Below, piece by piece: positions 1 to 37,082 of a DNA stretch of 64,000 bases (position 1 is its first letter; each line of letters starts with the position of its first letter). Below the pieces are notes generated by a model. The model did no database searches, was not told the origin of the DNA, and was given only the letters and a program-made list of their open reading frames with translations. Position numbers and translations under genes: made by a program. This stretch comes from Allolobophora icterica (taxonomy: Eukaryota > Annelida > Clitellata > Crassiclitellata > Lumbricidae): positions 7,400,443-7,464,442 of the forward strand of contig OY744611.1 in assembly GCA_963556255.1 (NCBI GenBank), written 5' to 3'.

Positions 1-445
1 AGCGTAAAACTAACTGGATTGCAGCATAACCTAACTGGACATTAGCGTAAAACTAACTGGGAATCAGTGTAAAACTAATTGGACATCAGTGTAAAACTAA
101 CTGGACATCAGTGTAAAACTAACTCGACATCAGTGTAAAACTAACTCGACATCAGCGTAAAACTAACTTGACATCAGTGTAAATTAACTGGACATCAGCG
201 TAAAACTAACTGGATTGCAGCATAACCTAACTGGACATTAGCGTAAAACTAACTGGGAATCAGTGTAAAACTAATTGGACACCAGCATAAACTAACTGGA
301 CATCAGTGTAAAACTAACTGGACACCAGCATAAACTAACTGGACATCAGCGTAAAACTAACTGGGAATCAGTTTAAAACTAATTGGACACCAGCATAAAC
401 TAACTGGAGATCAGTGTAAAACTAACTGGACATCAGCGTAAACTA
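1..445. repeat. 20-22-bp minisatellite downstream of TBC1D5
   Basis: About 20 imperfect units of the form AACTGGACATCAGTGTAAA, with a higher-order block (units containing GGATTGCAGCATAACC) repeated at the start and near 200. It sits where the gene's 3' UTR or polyadenylation region would lie. Confidence 0.9.
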
Positions 446-614
446 GCCATTTCACAATATTAAACTGCTAATTTTATCAAATAATCTGCCTGGAAAATCA
501 TGTTACAACGAAATGTAGGACAGTGTTGTTTGCTCAACATAACATAACCACAGATTTTACAACTTGGTGCCTTTGACATCATCTCAAAGGCGCCGTTACC
601 CTCAATTGGTGCCT

Positions 615-26682
<26,068 letters not shown>

Positions 26683-26699
26683 GGAAAGAACTGGAAAAA

Positions 26700-26980
26700 G
26701 AGGTAAAGATAAGGTAAGGGTGTGGTGGGAAGTGACATAAGGCAAAAGACATGGTAAAACATGGTAAAGACAGGGTAAAACATCGAACTTTGGCAGATTA
26801 GGTAGAGGTATGATCACGCAGTTTAGATGTGGTAATGGATATTGTAGGTTTGATGATAAATCACATATTGCACAAAAGTTAATTAAACGAGTTATAATAG
26901 TGCCAGTAACGACGACTTTTTAATGAAAGTATACATAATAAAACAGAGGCACAACTGCATTTGATATTGCGCTCTTTCCA
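26700..26980. other. Sequence upstream of exon 1, nothing recognised
   Basis: Contains a short GGTAAAACATGG repeat (26720-26790) and AT-rich DNA. No 5' UTR exon identified. Confidence 0.5.
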
Positions 26981-26989
26981 AAGCTCAGA

Positions 26990-27034
26990 TCTCTATAATA
27001 ATAATAGTTAATGATGATGATGATGATGATGATA

Positions 27035-27078
<44 letters not shown>

Positions 27079-27310
27079 CACAATTTATATGGCGCTGTAA
27101 CTGTGTAACACAGCCATTCCTTTACAAGGGCGCCTCACAATCAACTAGCAGCAAGGTAGGCCTTGGCAAAGAAATAAGTCTTAAGCTGAGACATAAACTC
27201 AATTCGACCGATTCAGCAGCTCAAATGGCAGGAGGAAGACCGTTCCAGCATCTGGGCAGCGGCCGAGAAGGCGCGGTCTCCAAAACTGGTCCTCATTCGA
27301 CGTACACAGA
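26990..27310 (-). mobile_element. CR1/L2-like LINE C-terminus with (CAT)n tail
   Basis: The minus-strand frame includes FGDRAFSAAAQMLER-like text, then EFMSQLKTYFFAKAYLAAS and a stop, then CGCCATATAAATTGTG and (ATC)n (27009-27078 as GAT on plus). Classic 3' end of a LINE; the ORF has a frameshift. Confidence 0.7.
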
Positions 27311-27559
27311 GACCGCCTTACGGGAGGATCGAAGCCTCAACCCATAGCCTACTCTCTGCATTACAGGCCAAACGTTCTCTTCAATCAGATGCCGAGCCCC
27401 ACAGCATTGTGTTACCACACCCTAAGTAAGTACTATGCCCGAGGCCTTTCATGATTATTTCATCAAAGTCCGCATGCATGTGACCACCTAATTGATAAAA
27501 AACGACAGGCCACAGAAAGAGTCAGCCATCTTGGTCAAGTCCGCCGTCATAAATCCTGA

Positions 27560-27960
27560 ACTCTCAACCCAGATCTAAATTATTTAAGAAACGAAGGGAA
27601 TATTAGGGCAGAAATTCTTCAGTGCAAGAATTGTGTGTGGACTTGTGGAATGGTTTGGATGGTAGTACTGTCTCGGTGGAGGAAGCTTCAACAGACAGGC
27701 TATTGAGGATTACAGGTTAACTAGCAGTGGTTCTAATACAGATGACACGTCTTCTGAACAATTTGAAACCCCTGTTATGTAACATTTTGTTATGTACTGT
27801 TATGTTATAATATGTAGTGTAATGTAATGTTATGCTATGTTGAGCACTGTTATGCTATGTAATGCTATACTATGTAGTTATGTTATGTAATGTTATGCTA
27901 TGCTGTATAGTTATGTTAAGTACTGTTATGCTGTCATGTTATATTATGGTATGTTATGCA
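27560..27960 (+). mobile_element. LINE 3' end with degenerate TTATG tail, family D
   Basis: Remnant of LWNGLDGSTVSVEE, then the 3' UTR CAGTGGTTCTAATACAG and ACACGTCTTCTGAACA, then 150 bp of decayed TGTTATGTAATG units. Same family as 4648-4740 and 59683-60075. Confidence 0.7.
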
Positions 27961-28074
27961 TTTACGCATACAGAGGTATATACATATCTAGGTCAACCTT
28001 ACTTTAAAACCTTAATTGTTATGTTATGATGCCATGGTTATGCTATACTACGATAATTATAAATTAAAAACCTG

Positions 28075-28092
28075 GCGCCATCTAGTGCCTCA
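28075..28092 (-). promoter_or_regulatory. CTCF-like motif
   Basis: Minus strand GCACTAGATGGCGCCAGG resembles the CTCF consensus CCASYAGRKGGC. A stronger match lies at 15577-15594. Confidence 0.25.
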
Positions 28093-28774
28093 AAACGAGT
28101 ATGCATGGAGCGACACCTGTCTGCTGGTATGACTTAGAAAGCAATATTGTCGCATGTAATTGAGTTTCCTAAATCGAGTTAACGAGCGCGAGTAATCATG
28201 AATTGAGTTGCCAGCGCACGGCTCACTTCATATCTAGCAACAGCAGAGGTTTACTGTGACCAAAACAGTGTCACAATCTTGCAGGCAATGTCTGGTAAAG
28301 GAAATGAATCGTGGTTATACTAATTACAGCCCTGATATCACATTTCCACACCTCCAATTTGCATTTCTGTTTGACCTTGCGTGCATTAAAACTGTAAAAA
28401 CAATAACCAACTGATACCAGTGAGGTACAAACTGTCTGAAAAAAGTTTGAAAGCACATTCAGTTCCACGTACTGCCACGCAATTGTTGCCATAAAAGGCT
28501 AAATGTCTCTCCCTCCTTCCCGTCCCTCCCTCTTTCTCTCTCTCTTTCTCTCGCTCTCGGTACGTTGTTTCCAGAGCGTCATTAAGAAACCTCATAAAGG
28601 TGCAATGAACATCATATAAAATGAAAGATGTTAATTAAAACAAAAATAAACTGGAAAATGTATTACAATTCGATTTTATTACATAATCATATTGAGCACA
28701 TTAACTGAATTGCATTACACTGCAATGCAGCATTCCATTACATAACATTCTCTGACATAAAACTCCCATTCTGG

Positions 28775-29040
28775 CTTCAACCTAAAATCCGCTGTATAAG
28801 TCGCTGGACGTTGCATAAGTCGGAGGAGATATCCTTTATAGCCATCCGTCGTGGTTTCTCAGTAAACAATATCCCCATTACTTTACATTGTCTTACAGTC
28901 CGTAATACTTTATTACGTTCCTTCATCGCATTACAATATATTTTCGGACAGATAACGACCATTGCAACTCCCACCAAAATCCGCATATAAGTCGCAGGGG
29001 ATATTCTTTATGACAGGCCGTCGCGGTTTCTCGACAAACA
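28775..29040. repeat. Tandem or paired DNA-transposon-like unit
   Basis: Two related units (28785-28850 and 28975-29045) share AAAATCCGC.TATAAGTCGC and CGTGGTTTCTCAGTAAACA/CGCGGTTTCTCGACAAACA, about 190 bp apart. The TATAAGTCGC end is known from dispersed DNA transposons; class not assigned. Confidence 0.45.
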
Positions 29041-29290
29041 ACCGCGCCGTACAAAAGCCGCGTCCTCTATCGGCGTCGCATATCAACAGGCAAAGTACGG
29101 GACACGACCGGACGCCGGTCGCTCTATTTCATCTTGGTCTCGGCATCCGAAAGCCGGCCATCTTCATTTGAATTACTAAGGCACACAGACGTTGTTCGCT
29201 TCGTCGGACGGTCACGTCTCGAAGCGGCAACGGCAGTGATTATTCATACGGCCGCCGCTAGGTGGACGAACGAATATGCTTTGTCCTGAG
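29000..29290 (-). promoter_or_regulatory. Candidate CpG-rich promoter of TBC1D5 with YY1-like site
   Basis: A short block unusually rich in CpG for this window, about 2.3 kb upstream of exon 1. On the minus strand it contains AAGATGGCCGGC (29153-29164), a match to the YY1 element often placed at metazoan start sites and pointing toward the gene. No TATA box. No convincing 5' UTR donor was found, so the assignment is inference. Confidence 0.35.
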
Positions 29291-29809
29291 GAAACGCTCT
29301 CAATCGATCGATCAATGGTGTCGTCAAAGAAAAAGGTCTGCCGAGAAAAACAGACCCCCGACCGATCCATCTGACCAAAATTTGATTGAAAAACCTAATC
29401 CATTTGAATCTAATCTAATTAGTGTCAGTCTGAACACGATCAGATTTTTCAAGTTTGAGCATACCAGATCGGTATATGGTTGGCCTGAAGCAAGTGGAAG
29501 CGTCTTATGGTAGGTTGGGAATGTGGTGGACCGCAGCCCAACATCTTCTTGGACTGACTATTCCACAATGCCAATAGTGGACCCAGAAGCCAAGTTCTGC
29601 CATACTGACATTAAAAAACCTGAGCGAGATATGATCCGGAGTGATTCTCTCAGTATCCGCCTTCACACATCTGCTCTTTCTTCTTTGCACTGAATTTCTG
29701 AACCTGGATGAGGCACAGCCTCTCTGAATTCACCCCTGAGAACTCCACTAAGACTCAATGTTACATTTCGAACTCATCGGATTATGCGTCTTGTTTGCCA
29801 CTATATTTT

Positions 29810-30000
29810 TCCACAACACCCGTGCAGACCAGCCCAGATTTTCTACATACCCTATTTTCAACCACAGACACATTGGATTATTCTTCGAATAGGACTAGAT
29901 TCTGTATGACACTTCACAGACCAGTCCAGATTTTCGCAAACTCGAATTTCAACCACACCCTAACAGATCATATATCTTGTAGGACCAACTTTTCTACGAC
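29810..30000. repeat. Two-copy 100-bp tandem repeat
   Basis: Copies around CAGACCAGCCCAGATTTTC and CAGACCAGTCCAGATTTTC, about 100 bp apart. Confidence 0.6.
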
Positions 30001-30124
30001 ACCCATGCAGAGGAAATCGCAAATGATGGTCTGCCACCTAGTGAGGAAACAATTCAAATGATGAATGGGATTGATATGGATATTCCTTGAATTTCGATTA
30101 AAGCAATAGGCAGCACTTTGGATT

Positions 30125-30520
30125 ACAGTACTACCACAGACAAATACCACTTCCACCAAGCAAATACCACTCCTGAAAACTAAATACCACTTCCAGACTT
30201 AGCAGATACCAATTCCACTGAACAAATACCATTTCCATAAACTAAATACCACTTAAGAGCATACCACTGAACAAATACCATTTCCATCAACTAAATACCA
30301 CTTCAAGACTTATCAAATACCACTTTCACTGAACAAATACCATTTCCAAATAACATTTCAACTAAATACCACTTCAAGACTCACCACACACCACTACCAC
30401 TGAACAAATACTTTTCCATCAACTAAATACCATTTTGAGACATACCAACAACCACTACCACCAACAAAATACCACTTAAATGCTTAAAAAAATGCCACTT
30501 CCACTGACCAACCATCACTA
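30125..30520. repeat. AAATACCACTT minisatellite
   Basis: Many units of ACTAAATACCACTTC / GAACAAATACCATTTCC with a higher-order period near 60 bp. Confidence 0.85.
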
Positions 30521-30921
30521 CCACCCATTTCCATATAAAATAAGCAAAACATCATGCTTATAAAGCACCACTAGCGAAACACTGACTGACCTGTTACTCT
30601 CTACTCCAAACCAAACAAGGTGTATGGTAAGGTATTTGGCTAGAGCTATATAATCTTTTCAGTTTGCAAACGTGCTTACCACAAAACTATGCCTAGGAGG
30701 CTAGTTACTACAGTCACTGACCAACTGCACTAGACATAAGTATACTATATACACACCAAGAAGAGGAAGAAGAAAAAAAAGCAATCCCTTAAGTTGTTTG
30801 TACCTATATGTCTCTATCACCATAAGCTGGATAGTGAACTGGAAATCCTCTGATGCGCTGGCACCCTGTTCAAGACCTTGGGATTTTCCACTGTGGCACC
30901 TCAAAGGACAAAGTGAAGGAA

Positions 30922-31140
30922 ATGATTATTATCATTATAATTATTATCATTATTATGCTTTATTAAGCGCTACTATCTAATGACCAAGCATCAGTCAATG
31001 GCACTGAGCAGTGTGAGCACCCGTTTGTGAAAGACTCACTCAAGGTCCCTATATGGTAACCATCTCAGAGGAATGGGCTTGAACTCGTACTCTCTGCGTT
31101 ACAAGGCGAGCACTCTAACTTATCACCTACCATGTCCCAT
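30922..31140 (-). mobile_element. tRNA-Thr-derived SINE, family 2, copy 2
   Basis: Minus strand: box A AGTTAGAGTGCTCG, CCTTGTAAC anticodon region, box B GAGTTCAAGCC, the body, then an ATA/ATAATG tail. Aligns with 5026-5245 throughout. Confidence 0.75.
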
Positions 31141-31154
31141 AAATTGATTAACAC

Positions 31155-31388
31155 CTACTCGAGTTACTTCTATGATTATTCTTGGTGTCAATATTATTAA
31201 TGATCTAAAGTCAACTTCTAATATTAATCATATTAGTACTTGCTCTGGTTCTTTACAAGCACTAGTACTTAGACTTCACAGTTTATCTCATGCATCTTTA
31301 CATGAAGTTGCTAGAGCCACTACTGTTTCTAGACTTTTGTATGCTGCCCTTGCTTGGTGGGGGTTCGCCAAGATTGATCGCCTAATTC
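31155..31388 (+). pseudogene. LINE ORF2 fragment, 5' part, split by hAT insertion
   Basis: Reads MIILGVNIINDLKSTSNINH then LHEVARATTVSRLLYAALAWW. The LHEVARATTVSRLLYA block is typical of the segment following the reverse transcriptase in invertebrate LINEs. It continues at 32290 after the hAT element. Confidence 0.7.
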
Positions 31389-32289
31389 CAGTCTTGTTGT
31401 CCTCGAGACCAAGGTCTTGGTCTCGAGTGCACTCGAGTTCGTTTTTAAAAGTCTTGGTCTTGGTCTTGGTCTTGAGGTTCAAGGTCTTGGTCTTGAGGTT
31501 CAAGGTCTTGGTCTTGGTCTTGGTCTTGAGGTTCAAAGTCTTGGTCTTGGTCTCGCAAGACCAAGACCAAGACCGGCTGTCAATATGAACAGTCATATAA
31601 CAGAACTTAAGAATTCTGTATCAAGCCTGCTTGCATCATACGACCAATATCTATGGATGGATACAAGTCTTGTTGGTCGGGAAAACCCATTGGAAGCAGC
31701 AACAGTTATTCTGTATCAGACGGTATGATAAACCATGGGAAGATTTCAAAAGGACTCACTTTCTATACATTTGCATCCAGTGCCTGAAAAGCTTCTGTGT
31801 GTATGTGTGTGTGTCAGCGACTTCAGCACCTGTAGAACGTATTTTTTCACATGGCGGAATTTTTATGAGACCCACCAGGCACGTCTTGGTCAGAAAATTC
31901 TGAGCGAATTGGTTTTTTATAAAATACAAAAGGCATTTGGAATAATAGTTTGCATGAAGGACTTTTGAATACAAATTCGGATTTCTCTGCAGTTTGCATT
32001 TAAAGTTAATTTGCTTGAATAAAATAAAAGACTCCAGTTTTCATTAAAATAGCGAATATTCCGACTTGACAATTTTAGAAGTCTTGACCTGATTGCGATT
32101 TTTTAGGTCTTGGTCTTGGTCTTGGTCTTGAGGTTCAAGGTCTTGGTCTTGGTCTTGGTCTCGAGGTTCAAAGTCTTGGTCTTGGTCTTGGTCTTGAGGT
32201 TCAAGGTCTTGGTCTTGGTCTTGGTCTTGAGATTCAAGGTCTTGGTCTTGGTCTTGGTCTTGAGGTTTAAGGTCTTGACAACAAGACTG
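31389..32289. mobile_element. hAT element 3 (GGTCTTGG type), inserted in LINE
   Basis: 901 bp. Perfect 8-bp target duplication CCTAATTC (31381-31388 and 32290-32297) and perfect 13-bp inverted ends CAGTCTTGTTGTC. Both flanks carry sub-terminal GGTCTTGGTCTTGAGGTTCA arrays. The centre keeps a hAT C-terminal remnant (31820-31925, plus strand). Confidence 0.92.
31820..31930 (+). pseudogene. hAT transposase dimerisation-domain remnant
   Basis: Reads VSATSAPVERIFSHGGIFMR, then after a frame change LGQKILSELVFYK. This is the conserved C-terminal block of hAT transposases (SATSAPVERVFS...). Broken; the upstream catalytic part is absent, so the element is a deletion derivative. Confidence 0.85.
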
Positions 32290-32297
32290 CCTAATTC

Positions 32298-32560
32298 GGA
32301 AAATGAAGCGGCTGGGTTTCCTAGACCAAGATTTTCTTTGATTTATATTCTTGTTAAGCAAGCTGATCAAAGACTTTTTCGCTCCATTAAACTTAACCCT
32401 TTTCACGTTTTATATTCACTATTCCCCCAACAACCGTATTACCTCATGATCTTCAGCCTAGACCTCATAACTTTTCACTTCCTGCTAAAGATAATAGAAA
32501 TTTTATTTCTCGTATCTTGTTTAATTGTTAACTTCATTTATTATTCCTTGATATTGTATT
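32298..32560 (+). pseudogene. LINE ORF2 fragment, 3' part
   Basis: Continues the LINE of 31155-31388: LIYILVKQADQRLFRSIKLN then FHVLYSLFP, and in the next frame FSLPAKDNRNFISRILF. Degenerate. Confidence 0.65.
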
Positions 32561-32609
32561 GTTTTACTTGACTTTTATATGCACCCTAATGCAGTTTGTC
32601 ATTTGGTTT

Positions 32610-32648
32610 TTGAATATATATATATACATATATATATATGTATATGTG

Positions 32649-32710
<62 letters not shown>
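32610..32710. repeat. (TA)n microsatellite
   Basis: TATATA array with GTATGTG interruptions. Confidence 0.97.
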
Positions 32711-32712
<2 letters not shown>

Positions 32713-32957
32713 TATCAATGCCAATAAAATGCGATGAAAGGCTATGGATGGGCATCCACCATCTACGTACCAGAAATAGATTCTACCACCAGATAGACTT
32801 GGTGCCTCGAGTGATGTATGGAGGCCAATACTTCTACTACCAACACAGCACATTAGGACGGGGCGTTCTCGTGTGTCATGGACGCTATCGTCGGTCCTTG
32901 TTCTATGTCTTCAATGCTGCTCAGATCAATCTGCCATCTGTCAACTTTGGCTGAGAC
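32706..32957 (+). CDS. Unidentified open frame, about 80 codons
   Basis: Between two microsatellites, a frame reads [20 protein letters not shown] and later [19 protein letters not shown], ending NLPSVNFG before TGA. Composition is coding-like and not repeat-derived. I do not recognise it. No acceptor/donor pair or neighbouring exon was found; it may be part of an unclassified mobile element. Confidence 0.25.
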
Positions 32958-32968
32958 CCTTTACTTTG

Positions 32969-33098
<130 letters not shown>

Positions 33099-33114
33099 CA
33101 TGCGCGTGTCATGG

Positions 33115-33490
33115 GCCTGTTATTGGCGGTGACAAAATCTAGTCATCAGAACAATGCTTGGCTAACATCTGCTGGAAATTATGTGGTTCCTGGTACACGT
33201 CTTGTCTTTGGTCGGCGTTCATTCACAGTTGCTGGTCCTTCCATCTGGAACTATATATCTACCTCCTCATGTTCACACTCTCGTCGCTCTAAACTGAAAA
33301 CTTACCTCTTCCAGTCTGCCTATGGCTCTTAATGTGCACTTCTGAACTTTTTAAGGAGGACATTATCGAACTACAGTTGTATTATATTGTATGTATAACT
33401 TAATGACATAATACCATTGTTCTAGGATAGCAATAAGAGTGTCTCTGATTGGTTCTCTTGAAGCGGTGCTAAATAAATTTCCAATTACAT
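33115..33490 (+). mobile_element. CR1/L2-like LINE C-terminus and 3' end
   Basis: Open C-terminal stretch with TRLVFGRRSFTVAGPSIWN and RRSKLKTYLFQSAYGS before TAA (33332), followed 3' by CTTGAAGCGGTGCTAAATAA and AATTACA. Standard end of a LINE ORF; 5' truncated. Confidence 0.75.
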
Positions 33491-33804
33491 CTATACAAAA
33501 ACAATTGTATATCTGTGCAAAACCATGATTTCCATGCTTAATTGCAAGTGACAGGTTGTAATTCTAATTGTCGTCCTGTAATTGACATCTGTCAATGACT
33601 GAAAACCAAAGATTGTAAAAACGAACATTTATACAAGCGCCATGATTCAGAGGTGCAGTTAGTAAATTACCTACTTAATTACTCACTTAGTTAATAACTT
33701 AGTAAATTAATTACTTACTTAGTTAATTACTTCAATCCTTAAGAGCCGAATTCTGATAGTTCTTAAATGCCATACAGGTGTAAACTTAAGACTCTTCTAA
33801 TTCA

Positions 33805-34070
33805 AAGTGAATCCTTGTTGCAGCAACAGTGGTTGTTTCTCTGCTCTGCCATTTAGGGCTACTTGGTTGTTTCACCAGCCTGGACTTCCACGGTCCAGCA
33901 CAGGAGTTTGGCAGTGGTCATCCATTCCTCCTGGAAAAAGCTGTCTAACAACCTGCAACATGAACTCCTCAGTCTGTCTTTGCCTCTTTTTCTGCAAATG
34001 CTTGAAGACCATTTTGTTCAATCGTCGTTTCTCTTGAAGTGGTACTATATAAATCTCTTGAAGTGGTGTT
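33805..34070 (+). mobile_element. LINE C-terminus, family C, second copy
   Basis: Frame with ALPFRATWLFHQPGLP, SSIPPGKSCLTT and FFCKCLKTILFNRRFS, then TCTCTTGAAGTGGTACTATA. Close to the copy at 21310-21535. Confidence 0.7.
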
Positions 34071-34314
34071 ACCTTCAATCATTTTACCTTAGCTTATTTA
34101 CCTGAATTTACCCGAATGCCCTTTGCCCTCTGACCTTTGAGGTTGTTGTTGTTGAGGTGAAGAGCAGAATCGACGGCGTTCGAAGCAACAGGAGACCTGC
34201 GACCACGAAACATCCACGTCTTCTACAGAGAACTGGAGCTCAGACAGGAACTGTGCCTGGCATACACAGATCAATCAGTACAATGCAGATGAGATGTAAC
34301 AGTGACATGGCAAG

Positions 34315-34660
34315 ACACGGTAAGGGTAGCAAAGAAATGGGGAGATGGTGAGAGTGGCAAGTCATGGTAAGGTGGTAAGATTGGCAAGGAATGGTAAGCT
34401 GATACAACTGGCAAGGCATGATAAGATGGAAGGAGTGGCAAGGCATGATAAGATGGAAGGAGTGGCAAGGCATGATAAGATGTAAGGAGTGGCAAGGCAT
34501 GGTAAGATGGAAGGAGTGGCAAGGCAAGGTAAGATGGTAAGCATTGCAAGGCATGGTAAGATGGTAAGCATTCCAAGGCATGGTAAGATGGTAAGACTGG
34601 CAGATTATAGGTAACAGTGGCAAGGTAAGACATGAGTGGCAAGGCAAGGTAAGGCAATAA
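34315..34660. repeat. AAGATGGTAAGAGTGGCAAGGCATG repeat array (25-36-bp units)
   Basis: Ten or more units with AAGATGG, GGCAAGGCATGGT and GTAAG words; the long minus-strand frames across it are repeat artefacts. Confidence 0.85.
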
Positions 34661-34719
34661 AAGTGAGACAATCATTCGTTGCATTTTACAGAAATACCAA
34701 AAATCAACAATGTAATCAC

Positions 34720-34935
34720 TAATCAGTAACTTCTGTAGTGCCGGCGTCTAATAATCAAGCCATCATGCAATGATGCACCAAAGCCAAGCCGTAAAGTCTG
34801 GGTCAACATCCAGAAGATCAGTCCACGTACCTTATGCTCGGTGGTGAATAAGCAATTTGAAAGAGGTAAGTTTTAAGTATCTAAGTGAAATGAAATAAGC
34901 CACTCAGCAGAATAAACAGAGACAGCAAGAGAGTT
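34720..34935 (-). mobile_element. LINE family A 3' end
   Basis: Minus-strand copy with GGTGCATCATTGCATGATGG and GGCTTGGCTTTGGTG. Aligns to 14235-14440. Confidence 0.6.
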
Positions 34936-35029
34936 CCAAACTCTATGTCCAGCAAGCAAAGATTCACCATTTACCACAGAAAATACCAGTAATGAAAATG
35001 CGTCACTTATCTATATATCTAAATTTCTT

Positions 35030-35375
35030 TTTAAAACTTCACAACTCAAGAAATTGAATTCTTTGGATTCCATCCATCTGGGCACTTCTGTCATACAACT
35101 CAGCTGTTCAGCCTGCAATTTTGGTGTTGTGATTGACTCAAATCAGTCATTCAGCAAGCACAAGAACTCTATATGCAGGTCTACCCAGTACCCACTACCA
35201 CATCCATGATATCCACAGGATTAGATGCCACATTCCCTTTTTAGCCATGATTTGTCTGGCTCTAATTTCCAGCCATCTCCCATACTGCAACTCGCTTCTT
35301 ACTGGCATTTCAAAAGCTAACTTGATGAAGCTTCAGACTGCAAAATACATAATTTGGCAGAGCTATCATTATAAC
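35030..35375 (+). pseudogene. LINE reverse-transcriptase C-terminal fragment
   Basis: Frames include FGVVIDSNQSFSKHKNSICR then CNSLLTGISKANLMKLQTAK. Matches the 'LGVxxDSxLSFSxH...CNSLLxGLPxxxLxxLQ' region of CR1/L2 LINEs. Several stops. Confidence 0.7.
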
Positions 35376-36282
35376 TCAATATAGGAACATACATCAGTAA
35401 TCCTAAAATCATTGCACGGATGTCAATAGAAAAGTAGAAAAATTTCAAGACTAGGCTAAATGTATAAAACATTGCAGTCAACCATCTTCAGTCTCTGCAG
35501 ATTCCAAACACCACAATCAGGTCTTCTGACCTTCTCAGTCTGAATATTCCGTGAAGAAGGACCGCTTTCAGTAGGTGCGTCAGTTTGATTGCTGGCCCTT
35601 GACTCAGGAACCCTTTCCAACAAAGGTTTGCTATCCAAAGTCTGTTTTGGTCTTTCAGATCTCCACTAAAATTCCATCCCTTCCTGGACTCATTTCATCC
35701 ATAGACTGTTTACATGTCTACTCGGACTCCCTTCTTGACTTTCGACCGGACTCAACCTGGAATCTGGCTTGCACGACGAGTTTGACTAAGTAGCGACCAT
35801 AGACTGTACCTTCAACGTTATCACCGTCGCGCTATAAAATTTCTCAGATAATCAGATTATCTAGTCACATTTACAGATTAAGTTGCATCTGAAAACGTTA
35901 AAAGCTATTCTTTACTCTAAAGTTATTATATTAAGCTTTTTGTTTCACGAAAAACTGAAAGTGAACCTGCTGCCAGCTTCACGCATAGCTCTGAGGGGCG
36001 TTACACAGTCACGTCGTTTGGGAAACCAAACAAGAAACTCACAACCCACCTTGAATTCGCTGACAGCAGGATTTGAAAGCGGATGATTAGACTGTTGTGC
36101 GTAATTCTATCCAACGTGGAATTCTGTCGTTCGTAGCCATATGTTGGCAAAACGAACACTTTATCATAATTGGAAACCGGACGTCAACAAACGCACGTGA
36201 CCACCGAGTTCTAAACATAGATTGTGAGTATGACGTCATAACGCAAGCATGTCCACCATTCCGTCGGTGACGGTTACGCGAC

Positions 36283-36563
36283 AACTCGTCTACGTAGGCC
36301 TACAGACTTTTCGGCTACGACACTTCGTCTACAGACATTTAGTCCACAACATTTCGTCTACAACTTATCCAGCTTCTAGTTTGAGGTATATTTTCATCGC
36401 TGATCCAACTTTCAGCGATGAAAATATAAAAATGACTAGAAACTGGATTAACGATGAAAATATACCTCAAACTAGAAGCTGGATCAGTTGTAGACGAAAT
36501 TTCGTAGACGAAATGTCTGTAGACGAAGTGTCGTAGACGAAAAATCTGCAGACGAATTGTCAT
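36283..36563. mobile_element. Foldback element with ~110-bp inverted repeats
   Basis: The left arm runs from GACAACTCGTCTACG to GAGGTATATTTTCATCG (36283-36400). The right arm is its complement (36449-36563), including TCAAACTAGAAGCTGGAT. Outer parts of both arms hold repeated GTAGACGAAA units. Only about 50 bp of spacer. No clear target duplication. Confidence 0.8.
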
Positions 36564-36779
36564 GGCACCCTTGGTGACACGTCGTTTCGTGGAGGACGAT
36601 GAAGCTACAGTTTCTATCCTCCGTGGCAGTGCATGGCTATTCATCATCATGATTCATGACTGCCCTCTTTTTATTTCTGCACCAGCCCTGTCTTTCACTC
36701 CAAGCTGAAAAATTCCTTTGCACAAATCATAGGCCTACCCTGAATCCTACTCTTCCGCCTATCTCTGTAGGCTATATCC

Positions 36780-36967
36780 GCTCTGATTCTAAACGCCATT
36801 CACCGTTGACTGCAGACTGACCGTTGGATCTTGACCTGAACCACTTTTGACCTTACCAGCCTATCATTTTTGCTGTGTTGCTGAGCGCCGGTGAAAAAGC
36901 TGATTCCAGCGCCTTTATTCGCTTCCCTAGCTGAATGCTGTAGAAATCTCGACATTACGATTACGTA
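36780..36967 (+). mobile_element. LINE 3' tail with ATTACG end
   Basis: GAGCGCCGGTGAAAAAGCTG ... AGCGCCTTTATTCGC ... CGACATTACGATTACG. A similar end is at 42635-42727 (GTGGCGCTTTAGAAGTTTGG then ATTACG repeats). Confidence 0.45.
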
Positions 36968-37082
36968 CGTTCATATTCAGGTGTATAGGGGCCTACTCAT
37001 AAACAACTGAGGTCGTACATTGAAGTAGACTGCAAAGGTGAACACAGAGGTCGACAGAAAGCCTACAACACTGAGAGTGAGT

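Noticed and set aside
34240..34684. 143-codon minus frame rich in Leu, Ser and His
   Set aside because: Produced by the tandem repeat array with GGCAAGGCATGGT words.
36283..36563. microRNA precursor
   Set aside because: Arms are far longer than a typical precursor and contain internal repeats; fits a foldback transposon better.
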